The notes beneath the pieces are model-generated. The model ran no database searches. It worked only from the letters and a program-made list of their open reading frames with translations, and was not told where the DNA came from. A program made the translations under genes and the position numbers. From Microvirga soli (lineage in GTDB: Bacteria > Pseudomonadota > Alphaproteobacteria > Rhizobiales > Beijerinckiaceae), in NCBI RefSeq assembly GCF_016734765.1, contig NZ_JAERQE010000006.1, positions 62,001 to 126,000 of the forward strand: 64,000 nt of DNA, written 5' to 3'. Of the stretch, positions 21,815 through 29,629 are shown in pieces (the first letter of the stretch is position 1; the number at the start of each line of letters is the position of its first letter).

Positions 21815-22882
21815 ATGGCATTCCTGACACTCGAAGGAGTTTCCAAGGAATTCGGCTCGTTCACGGCCGTTCGCGATGTCACTCTGACAATCGACAAAGG
21901 CGAATTCGTTTCGCTTCTCGGCCCGTCGGGTTGCGGCAAAACGACGACCCTGCAGATGATCGCCGGTCTCGTCGAACCGACCGAGGGCCGCATCTCCCTC
22001 GATGGGCGCGATATCACGCGCGAGAAGCCCAACCACCGCGGGCTTGGCGTCGTCTTTCAGAGCTATGCCCTCTTTCCCCATATGACGGTGACACAGAACG
22101 TCGCCTTTGGCCTCGAAATGCGGCGCGTGCCGTCGGCTGAGCGGATGGAGCGTGTCCGTGAGGCCCTCTCGCTGGTGCAACTCACCTCCTTTGCCGATCG
22201 TTACCCCCGCCAGCTCTCGGGCGGTCAGAGGCAGCGCGTCGCCATCGCCCGTGCCCTTGTCATCGCGCCGCCCGTCCTCCTGCTGGACGAGCCCCTCTCC
22301 AACCTCGACGCCAAGCTCCGAGAGGAGATGCAGTTCGAGTTGCGCCGGATCCAACGCAAAGTCGGCACGACAACCATTATGGTCACTCACGATCAGGCCG
22401 AAGCGCTCTCCATCAGCGACCGCGTGGTTGTGATGGAAGGCGGGCGAATGACCCAGGTGGATGCGCCGTATCGGCTCTATGAGCAGCCCTCAAACGCGTT
22501 CATCTCGTCCTTCGTCGGCAAGACCAATCTTCTGGCCGGCACCTGGCGCCGCAACGGCACATCCAGCGCCGTGGACATCGGCGGCGTCCTGCTGGAGGCC
22601 TCCGCGCCGGAGATTGCTGCCGGGACACCGGTCACGCTGTCGATCCGCCCCGAGAAGATCCTTATGCGCGATGCCGGTGCGGGCCGCCTCGAGGGGCGCG
22701 TCGCCAGCCGTTTCTTCCTGGGCAGCCAATGGCTCTTCACCATCGATACTCCGATTGGGACCATGATGGTCTCCACGCCTAACCAAGGCGTCGAGCCGCC
22801 TGCGGAAGGCTCGCCGGTAGGGCTCGACTGGTCGCCAGCCAACCTGCGCATCATTGCAGGTACCGCTGCGGCTGCAGCGTGA
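21815..22882 (+). CDS. ABC importer ATP-binding protein (PotA type)
   Basis: Energises the importer of this operon. It has Walker A GPSGCGKTT (about 36-44), the signature LSGGQRQRVAIARAL, Walker B VLLLDEPLSNLDAKLR, the H-loop MVTHDQAEAL and a carboxy-terminal TOBE domain, the plan of spermidine/putrescine- and Fe3+-type ATPases. I chose the ATG at 21815 (355 residues, GGAG upstream); the frame is open further upstream but that would swallow the regulatory region. It is the first gene of the operon. Confidence 0.93.
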   Translation: MAFLTLEGVSKEFGSFTAVRDVTLTIDKGEFVSLLGPSGCGKTTTLQMIAGLVEPTEGRISLDGRDITREKPNHRGLGVVFQSYALFPHMTVTQNVAFGLEMRRVPSAERMERVREALSLVQLTSFADRYPRQLSGGQRQRVAIARALVIAPPVLLLDEPLSNLDAKLREEMQFELRRIQRKVGTTTIMVTHDQAEALSISDRVVVMEGGRMTQVDAPYRLYEQPSNAFISSFVGKTNLLAGTWRRNGTSSAVDIGGVLLEASAPEIAAGTPVTLSIRPEKILMRDAGAGRLEGRVASRFFLGSQWLFTIDTPIGTMMVSTPNQGVEPPAEGSPVGLDWSPANLRIIAGTAAAAA

Positions 22883-22891
22883 GGTGGTGAG

Positions 22892-23752
22892 ATGATCGCG
22901 CGCTCCTCCACTCTGTCGGCTCCATGGCTCCTAGCAGGCCCTGGAGCCCTGTTCTTCTTCGGGCTAGTGCTTCTCCCGCTGGCGCTGACGGTTATCCTGT
23001 CGTTCCACGCCTATGATCATTCCACAGGCATCCAGAACACCTTTACCCTGTCTCATTATGTCACCGTCGTCACAGATAGTTACTATCTCGAGATCTTCTG
23101 GAGGACATTGCGGATCGCAGCGCTGACCACGCTCATCTGTGCCGCCATCGGAGTCCCGGAAGCCTACATTCTGTCGCGCATGCGCGATCCGTGGCGCTCG
23201 GTTTTCCTTCTCGTCATCATTGGTCCGTTGCTCGTTTCCGTCGTGGTCCGCACCTTCGGTTGGAGCATGCTGCTCGGCTCGCAAGGCCTCGTGAACCAGG
23301 CACTCCAGCTTGTCGGATTCGCACCGGCCAGGATCCTCTATACCGAGACTGCCATCGTCATTGCTCTCGTCCACGTCATGCTGCCGTTCATGGTCATTCC
23401 GGTGTGGACGGCCTTGCAGAAGCTCGATCCTATGGTCGAGGCGGCAGCCTGGACTCTCGGCGCCTCGCATTTCACGGCTCTTCGCCGAGTGGTGATGCCT
23501 CAGGTCACGCTGGGCATGCTCTCCGGCAGCCTCATCGTCTTCGGGTTATCGGCCAGTGCTTTCGCCGTCCCGGCTCTGCTTGGCGGCCGTCGTCTCAAAA
23601 TGGCGGCGACGCTGGTTTATGACGAATACCTGCACGAGCTAAACTGGCCCCTCGGAGCTGCTATCGCGATCATCGTGCTTGTCGCGAACCTTTGCATCAT
23701 GCTGGCCTACAACCGCATGGTCGAGGCCCGCGCTCGCCGGACTCTCGGGTGA
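22892..23752 (+). CDS. ABC importer permease (PotB type)
   Basis: Inner-membrane permease of 286 residues with six predicted membrane segments. The coupling helix motif VEAAAWTLGASHFTALRRVVMPQV is the EAA loop that docks the ATPase. It starts 9 bp after the ATPase gene with a GAGG-type site and ends 4 bp before the second permease, so the operon is tight. Confidence 0.93.
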   Translation: MIARSSTLSAPWLLAGPGALFFFGLVLLPLALTVILSFHAYDHSTGIQNTFTLSHYVTVVTDSYYLEIFWRTLRIAALTTLICAAIGVPEAYILSRMRDPWRSVFLLVIIGPLLVSVVVRTFGWSMLLGSQGLVNQALQLVGFAPARILYTETAIVIALVHVMLPFMVIPVWTALQKLDPMVEAAAWTLGASHFTALRRVVMPQVTLGMLSGSLIVFGLSASAFAVPALLGGRRLKMAATLVYDEYLHELNWPLGAAIAIIVLVANLCIMLAYNRMVEARARRTLG

Positions 23753-23756
23753 CACC

Positions 23757-24551
23757 ATGCAAAAAAACGGTCCAGTCGCTCTCATCTTTCACAGTCTCGT
23801 TCTGACATTCGTTTTGGCGCCGCTCGTCATCATTTGCCTCGTGGCGTTTACTCCTGAGAATACCTTGAGCCTGCCGACAACCGGTTTGTCCCTGCGCTGG
23901 TTCAAGGCTGTCTTCGCACATCCAGATTTCATGGCATCCTTCTGGAACAGTATCTGGCTAGCAACGCTTTCTGCGACCTTGGCCGTCGCGTTCGCTGTAC
24001 CTGCCGCGCTTGCTATCAGCCGGTATACGTTCCCAGGCAGGGACTTTCTCAACGCCCTGTTTCTGTCGCCCCTGATCATTCCTCATTTGGTCCTCGGAGT
24101 GGCCTTTCTGCGTATGTTTGCGCTCCTTGGCGCCACGGGCAGCTTTGCCTGGCTCGTAGCGACACACATCATCGTTGTGACGCCCTATATGCTCCGTCTC
24201 GTGCTGGCGGCCCTGTCGGGACTCGACCGCAGTGCTGAGCAGGCCGCGCGGACGCTCGGTGCCGGGGAATGGACCGCGTTTCGCCGCATCACAGCTCCCA
24301 TGATCCTGCCCGGCATCACAGGCGGCTGGCTGCTTGCCTTCATCAACAGCTTCGACGAGCTGACGATGTCGATCTTCGTCACCTCGCCCGCAACCGTTAC
24401 GCTGCCGGTTCGCATGTACATGTATGCGACGGAGTCCATCGATCCGATGATGGCGGCCGTCTCAGCCTTGATGATCGCCATCACGGCCGCTGCCATGCTG
24501 GTGCTGGATCGCGTATTCGGACTCGACCGCATCCTCGTCGGGCAGCGCTGA
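23757..24551 (+). CDS. ABC importer permease (PotC type)
   Basis: Second permease, 264 residues with about six membrane segments. The EAA loop reads EQAARTLGAGEWTAFRRITA, and LAFINSFDELTMSIFV is typical of PotC-type proteins. The ATG at 23757 is 4 bp after the first permease; an upstream in-frame start would overlap that gene and lacks family similarity. Confidence 0.93.
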   Translation: MQKNGPVALIFHSLVLTFVLAPLVIICLVAFTPENTLSLPTTGLSLRWFKAVFAHPDFMASFWNSIWLATLSATLAVAFAVPAALAISRYTFPGRDFLNALFLSPLIIPHLVLGVAFLRMFALLGATGSFAWLVATHIIVVTPYMLRLVLAALSGLDRSAEQAARTLGAGEWTAFRRITAPMILPGITGGWLLAFINSFDELTMSIFVTSPATVTLPVRMYMYATESIDPMMAAVSALMIAITAAAMLVLDRVFGLDRILVGQR

Positions 24552-24555
24552 GGAA

Positions 24556-24852
24556 ATGAATATGGCTCTTCTCAAGCGCCTCTCCCGACATGAGCTTCCC
24601 CTCGTTCCGTTCACACTGAACGGTGAGGCCTGCTCCGGCCGTGCGGGCGATACTGTTCTGACCGCCATTCTCACTCAGGCAGATCGGCTGCGTCTCAGCG
24701 ACTTTTCGGGAAACCCCAGGGCTGGCTTCTGCCAGATGGGCGCGTGCCAGGACTGCTGGGTCTTAACAAGCAGCGGTGCGCGCATCCGCGCCTGCAGCAC
24801 GGCCCTCGAAACCGGAATGGATCTTCAAACGATCACGGAGCCGAGATCGTGA
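24556..24852 (+). CDS. (2Fe-2S)-binding subunit of a three-part dehydrogenase (HcnA/SoxD-like)
   Basis: A 98-residue ferredoxin-like protein. The cluster motif is GFCQMGACQDCWVL with a fourth Cys in RIRACST. Such small subunits accompany two flavoproteins in hydrogen cyanide synthase (HcnA), opine oxidases and D-hydroxyproline dehydrogenase, where they relay electrons. It starts 4 bp after the permease and its stop overlaps the next gene. Confidence 0.9.
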   Translation: MNMALLKRLSRHELPLVPFTLNGEACSGRAGDTVLTAILTQADRLRLSDFSGNPRAGFCQMGACQDCWVLTSSGARIRACSTALETGMDLQTITEPRS

Positions 24853-26225
24853 GCGACGCCATTCGACCGCTGATCGTCGGCGCCGGCCCTGCGGGCATCC
24901 GTGCAGCGCAAACCCTCGTGAACGCAGGCATCAGGCCTGTCGTCATCGATGAAGCGCCATCGAGCGGCGGGCAGATCTATCGCCAGAGGCTCGTGCCTGA
25001 CGAGCGCTCCGCGAAAGATCTTTACGGGTCGGAGGCGGCGAAAGCGATAGCCCTGCACGGCACCTTCGCGCGGATCTGCGACAGGATCGATTATCTACCC
25101 GAAACCCTGGTGTGGAACCTCCGAGACAAGGCTGTGGATGTGGTGACAGGCCAACGCACGCGCCGCATTGCATTCAGCCATCTGATCCTGGCCACCGGCG
25201 CAACCGACCGCGTTCTCCCTTTCCCCGGCTGGACCCTTCCGGGCGTCTTCACCCTGGGTGGCTCCCAGATCGCCCTGAAGTCGCAGGGCTGCGCCATCGG
25301 CGAGAAAGTTGTGTTTCTCGGCTCCGGACCGCTGCTCTATCTCGTTGCGTGGCAATATATGAAAGCCGGTGCCGATGTTGCGGCCGTTCTCGATACGGCA
25401 CCGTTCTCAGCGAAATTCCATCTCCTGCGCGGGTTGTTCGCTCAGCCTTCCGTCGTCCTGCGCGGCTTTCGCTTTGCAGCCGAACTCATGGCACGCGGCG
25501 TTGCCGTTCACTTTGGAGTTCAGCCTGTCCGCATCGACGGCACGACGCGAGTCGAGGGGATTAGCTGGCGTGAGCGCGGCAAGGAGCATCGTCTCGCCTG
25601 CGACGCTGTGGGTTATGGTTTCTCCCTGCGGTCCGAAACCCAGCTTGCGGACCTTGCGGGGTGCCGCAACATCTTCGATGCCCGGGACCGGGCATGGCGG
25701 CCTGAGCGCGACAGCGCGGGACGTACCAGTGTATCGGGCGTCTATATCGCGGGTGACGGTGCCGGCATTGCCGGCGCGGATGCCGCCGAACTCGCCGGGG
25801 AACGGGCGGGCCTCGCGCTGCTCGATGACGCAGGCCTGCCGGTCGATCACGCGCGGATCGGGGTGCTGGAGCGCAAGCTCGCCAGCATCCAAAAATTCCG
25901 TAACGTTCTCGAATCCGCATTCCCATTTCCGGAATCCTGGGTCACCAGCATCGCCGATGACGTAACCCTCTGCCGGTGCGAGGAGATCGCCGTCGGCGAT
26001 GCGCGCGCTGCCGTGCGTGATCAGGGTGTTTCCGAACTCAACCGTCTCAAGGCATTGACCCGTGTCGGGATGGGCCGCTGTCAGGGGCGGATGTGCGCCA
26101 GCGCGGCAGTGGAAGTTCTGGCCTCCGCCTGCGGTCGATCGCCGGACGCGGTTGGACGGTTGCGCGCGCAGCCGCCCATCAAGCCCATTCCTCTGGCGGT
26201 TGCGGCCGAAGGAGAAGCCGCATGA
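24849..26225 (+). CDS. FAD/NAD(P)-binding oxidoreductase subunit (HcnB/OoxA-like)
   Basis: Middle subunit of the three-part dehydrogenase, 458 residues. It has the FAD-binding start PLIVGAGPAGIRAAQTLVNA, a second dinucleotide fold (VVFLGSGPLLYLVAWQYMKA), the GDGAGIAGADAAELAG motif near residue 300, and a carboxy-terminal BFD-like [2Fe-2S] domain with Cys-rich TLCRCEEI and GRCQGRMC. I chose the GTG at 24849, which overlaps the ferredoxin stop as GTGA. Confidence 0.92.
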   Translation: MSDAIRPLIVGAGPAGIRAAQTLVNAGIRPVVIDEAPSSGGQIYRQRLVPDERSAKDLYGSEAAKAIALHGTFARICDRIDYLPETLVWNLRDKAVDVVTGQRTRRIAFSHLILATGATDRVLPFPGWTLPGVFTLGGSQIALKSQGCAIGEKVVFLGSGPLLYLVAWQYMKAGADVAAVLDTAPFSAKFHLLRGLFAQPSVVLRGFRFAAELMARGVAVHFGVQPVRIDGTTRVEGISWRERGKEHRLACDAVGYGFSLRSETQLADLAGCRNIFDARDRAWRPERDSAGRTSVSGVYIAGDGAGIAGADAAELAGERAGLALLDDAGLPVDHARIGVLERKLASIQKFRNVLESAFPFPESWVTSIADDVTLCRCEEIAVGDARAAVRDQGVSELNRLKALTRVGMGRCQGRMCASAAVEVLASACGRSPDAVGRLRAQPPIKPIPLAVAAEGEAA

Positions 26226-27397
26226 GCCGCACCCTTCACAAGGATGTCGCCATCATCGGTGGCGGACTCGTTGGAAGCTCCGCAGCCCTTGCTCTGCGAC
26301 GCATGGGCTTCTCCGTCGTGCTTCTCGACAAGGGCTTCTGCGGCGCGCAGGCCAGCGGCGTGAACTATGGCGGCGTGCGCCGCCAGGGCCGCCCGCCGGA
26401 GCAGATCGCCCTGTCTCAACGGGCTCATGCCATCTGGCCGCGTCTGATGGACCTCATCGGCGTCGATGGTGAATTCGTGCGCTCAGGCCACCTGAAGCTC
26501 GCGAGAACCGAGGCCGAGATGGCATCGCTCGAAGCCTATGCGGCTCGTGTCGCGGATCTGGGGCTCGACTTGGAGCTGATCGGCGGGATCCAGCTGCGGG
26601 AACATTTCCCCTGGATCGCGGGAGACGTCACAGGCGCGTCTTTGTGTGCAGGTGATGGACATGCCAATCCCCGCCTCGTCTCCGCGGCGTTCGCCCATGC
26701 GGCGCGACACGCCGGCGTGGATGTTCTCGAACACACCCCTGTGTCGCATGTCGAGAAGGCGCTCGACGGCTTTCATCTGTCGGCAGGCTCGAGCACCGAG
26801 ATCAAGGCACGCTTCGTGATCAACAGCGCCGGTGCCTGGGCGGGTCCTTTCGCGGAAGCGTTCGGCGAGCCTGTGCCGCTCCATGCGATCTACCCGAGCA
26901 TGATCGTTACCGAGCCCCTGAACGTCTTCATGAATGTGAACATCGGGGCCGAAGGCGGTGGCATCTATGCGCGCCAGGTTGAGCGCGGCAACTGCATCGT
27001 CGGCGGCATGCGGGGCGAGCCGCTTGCAGAGCCCGACTTCTCCCGCCCCACGGGATCGGGCGCCGTCACCATCATGAACCGCGCCGCGGCCCTTTTCCCG
27101 GCTCTGCGCCATGCTTATGCCATCCGCTTCTGGAGCGGCACGGAAGGTGAAATGGCGGACCGGAACCCGGTGATCGGCTTCAGCCGGACGACACCGAACC
27201 TCATTCACGCCTTCGGCTTCTCGGGAGCCGGATTTCAGATCGCGCCGGGAGTTGGCGAAGTCCTGGCCGAACTCGTCCGTGACGGTGAAAGCCGCACGCC
27301 GATTCAAGCTTTCGCCATTGATCGATTTGCCCGCACGACTCAAGGCTCCCGGGCGGATAGCGAACCTGAACCACAAAAGAGGGAAACAGCACAATGA
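26222..27397 (+). CDS. FAD-dependent amine/amino-acid dehydrogenase catalytic subunit (DAO family, HcnC/OoxB-like)
   Basis: The probable catalytic subunit: a D-amino-acid-oxidase-fold flavoprotein of 391 residues with VAIIGGGLVGSSAALALRRM at the start, the sequence SGVNYGGVRRQGR after the first fold, and HAFGFSGAGFQIAPGVGEVLAEL near the end. The start is the ATG at 26222 overlapping the previous stop (ATGA). Homologous sets oxidise opines, D-hydroxyproline, glycine (to cyanide) or other secondary amines; which applies here is open. The carboxy-terminal tail is charged (SEPEPQKRETAQ). Confidence 0.9.
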   Translation: MSRTLHKDVAIIGGGLVGSSAALALRRMGFSVVLLDKGFCGAQASGVNYGGVRRQGRPPEQIALSQRAHAIWPRLMDLIGVDGEFVRSGHLKLARTEAEMASLEAYAARVADLGLDLELIGGIQLREHFPWIAGDVTGASLCAGDGHANPRLVSAAFAHAARHAGVDVLEHTPVSHVEKALDGFHLSAGSSTEIKARFVINSAGAWAGPFAEAFGEPVPLHAIYPSMIVTEPLNVFMNVNIGAEGGGIYARQVERGNCIVGGMRGEPLAEPDFSRPTGSGAVTIMNRAAALFPALRHAYAIRFWSGTEGEMADRNPVIGFSRTTPNLIHAFGFSGAGFQIAPGVGEVLAELVRDGESRTPIQAFAIDRFARTTQGSRADSEPEPQKRETAQ

Positions 27398-28446
27398 AAA
27401 CGTCGACGCTTTTGCAAGCCACAGCCCTTGCCGCGCTCACCATCGCAACCTCCGGTGCAGCTCAGGCACAGACCAAGACGCTCTATGTCGGCATGAATGG
27501 CGGCAACTTCGAGAAAACCTTCACGCAGAATGTCTTCCCGGACTTCGAGAAGGCGAACGACGTGAAGGTTGTCGTTGTGCCAGGAACATCATCCGACATT
27601 CTGGCCAAGGCCACCGCGGCCAAGTCAAATCCCCAGATGCATGTGATGTTTTTGGACGATGGCGTTATGATCCGCGCTATCGGCGCAGGCCTGTGCGAGA
27701 AGATCAAAGATACACCAGTTCTGGCCGATCTTGCTCCGGGCGCCCGCCTGAAGGATGACATGGCGATCGGCATCGACCTCGGCATGACGGGTCTCGCCTA
27801 CAACAAGAAGATGTTCGAGGAGAAGGGCTGGGCTCCCCCGACCTCGTGGATGGATCTCGCCGACCCGAAGTACAAGGGGAAGGTCGTATTCCAATCCGCT
27901 GCCGCTTCGTCCTTCGGACTGCATGCCTTTCTCATGTTCAACCGCATCCAGGGCGGCAATGAGAAGAACGTCGAGCCGGGCTTCTCCAAGTTCAGGGACA
28001 CCATCGGTCCGAATGTGCTTGAATACATCCCGAGTTCAGCCAAGATCTCCGAAATGGTTCAGACCGGCGAAGCCGCGATCTTCCCGCTGACCCCCACCGC
28101 CGTGGCGGCTCATCAGGAGAAGAATATTCCGGTGGAATATGCGCAGCCCAAGGAAGGTTCCGTTATCCTGATGGTGACCGAGTGCGTCATCGCAAATAAC
28201 AGCGAGCCCGAACTGGCTCAGAAGCTTGCCGCCTATCTCCTCTCGCCTGAGGCTCAGAGCAAGGCACTTCAATACGGCAACATCGTTCCCTCGAATGTGA
28301 ACGCCAAGGCCCCCACCCCCGAGGCAGAAGCCAAGCTCAAGAAATTCCACGAGTACATGAAGACTGCCGTCACGCTTGATTGGGATACGATCAACGAGAA
28401 GCGGCCGGAATGGAACAGCCGCTGGAACAAGACCATCGAGCGCTGA
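27394..28446 (+). CDS. ABC importer periplasmic substrate-binding protein (PotD/family 1 type)
   Basis: Binding protein of the importer, 350 residues, with an amino-terminal signal peptide (LLQATALAALTIATSGAAQA) and the family body TLYVGMNGGNFEKTF. It ends the operon and overlaps the dehydrogenase gene by four bases. Having the binding protein last rather than first is less common. With the IclR regulator and dehydrogenase it suggests uptake and oxidation of the same amine-type compound. Confidence 0.93.
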   Translation: MKTSTLLQATALAALTIATSGAAQAQTKTLYVGMNGGNFEKTFTQNVFPDFEKANDVKVVVVPGTSSDILAKATAAKSNPQMHVMFLDDGVMIRAIGAGLCEKIKDTPVLADLAPGARLKDDMAIGIDLGMTGLAYNKKMFEEKGWAPPTSWMDLADPKYKGKVVFQSAAASSFGLHAFLMFNRIQGGNEKNVEPGFSKFRDTIGPNVLEYIPSSAKISEMVQTGEAAIFPLTPTAVAAHQEKNIPVEYAQPKEGSVILMVTECVIANNSEPELAQKLAAYLLSPEAQSKALQYGNIVPSNVNAKAPTPEAEAKLKKFHEYMKTAVTLDWDTINEKRPEWNSRWNKTIER

Positions 28447-28577
28447 TGAGATCAAGACAGGGCGGGTGCTCGAAGCTTCCGCCTTTTACGCTCCCATACT
28501 GCCTGAACCCGTAGAGTCTTGCGGTAAATGTAATACAGGGCAGTCAATATTCTGCAGCGAAATGCGGGGTCTATAAC

Positions 28578-28607
28578 GTGCCTGCCGTCTCAACGGACGG
28601 CAGGCAC
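28578..28607. terminator. Hairpin between two converging genes, probable bidirectional terminator
   Basis: GTGCCTGCCGTC (28578-28589) pairs perfectly with GACGGCAGGCAC (28596-28607) over 12 bp with a 6-base loop. It lies between the end of the binding-protein gene (plus) and the end of the nucleoside hydrolase gene (minus). A short T-run occurs only at 28619 on the plus strand. Confidence 0.6.
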
Positions 28608-28622
28608 AGAATGTATAGCTTT

Positions 28623-29549
28623 TCAATCAGCAGTTAACTGCCTTGTTAGAAGCTCCAGAACAGCCGGGGCATCGACTCTCATGGCAACTCGAACCATGGC
28701 TCCTCCTTCCGTCATGATGGTCAGCTCTCCTGCCTGCTCGTTCCTGGCAACACTGACGCTCAGCTGAAGATCCTCACACTCAAACAGCTCCGGCGAGAGC
28801 GCAAACAGCATCACGCATAGATCGTGGAGCGGACGGCTCTCCCGGTTCGTTGCGGCCTCGAAGTACGATTCGATGAGGCTGGCCACCATGGCTGCCGTGG
28901 GTTTCCCGCTCGACGACAAAGCCTCTACGAACTCACGCGTGGCGCGCACACGGCGCGTGACGTCGAGCGGGATAAGCACAAAAGGCAGTCCGGATGCGAC
29001 CACAACAGCTGCCGCCTCGGGATCAGCCCACAGGTTGAACTCGGAGCGCGGCCCGACGTTGCCATGCTCGTGGATCGCCCCGCCCATGCCAATGATCCGG
29101 CCGATGCGCCTTGCAGCCTCGGGCTTTTCCAGAACGAGACGAGCCAGGTTAGTCAGGGGTCCAAGGGCGAGCACATCAACAGCGCCTGCTGGCTGCCCCA
29201 TTAGGAAATCCGCCAGCCATTCCACCGCATGCCGATTTTCCGGCAGACGCGCGGGATCAGGCAAAGCAACCCCGCCAATGCCATCTTCTCCATGCAGGTT
29301 CAGCGGCTCCGGTCCGACCCGCGACAGCGGCGCGGACGCCCCTTGGAACACCGGAATATCTTCCCGACCCGCGAACGCGAGAAGCCGACCCGCGTTGCGT
29401 GTGGTGGTTTCGATGCCGATGTTACCCGCCACCGTTGTGATCCCGGCGATGGTGAAGCTGGGCGAAGCGAGCGCCAGGAGAATACCAATAGCATCGTCAA
29501 TGCCGGGATCAGTGTCGATGACGGTCAGGCGGGGTTTTGCGAGATTCAT
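28623..29549 (-). CDS. Inosine-uridine-type nucleoside hydrolase (IunH family)
   Basis: Hydrolyses the N-glycosidic bond of nucleosides to base and ribose. The calcium-binding signature DTDPGIDDA is at residues 12-20, with TVAGNIGIETTTRNAGRL after it and a later NLWADPEAAAVV. The 308 residues are normal. It is divergent from the adenine-deaminase-like gene; released adenine could be its substrate. The base specificity cannot be fixed from these motifs. Confidence 0.93.
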   Translation of the reverse strand: MNLAKPRLTVIDTDPGIDDAIGILLALASPSFTIAGITTVAGNIGIETTTRNAGRLLAFAGREDIPVFQGASAPLSRVGPEPLNLHGEDGIGGVALPDPARLPENRHAVEWLADFLMGQPAGAVDVLALGPLTNLARLVLEKPEAARRIGRIIGMGGAIHEHGNVGPRSEFNLWADPEAAAVVVASGLPFVLIPLDVTRRVRATREFVEALSSSGKPTAAMVASLIESYFEAATNRESRPLHDLCVMLFALSPELFECEDLQLSVSVARNEQAGELTIMTEGGAMVRVAMRVDAPAVLELLTRQLTAD

Positions 29550-29629
29550 GATCGGGGTAGAAACCTTCCAGGTCCGTGTGGTCTCTTATCCGACAGCGGA
29601 TCACTTTTGACCATAGCCACAGGTGCGCC

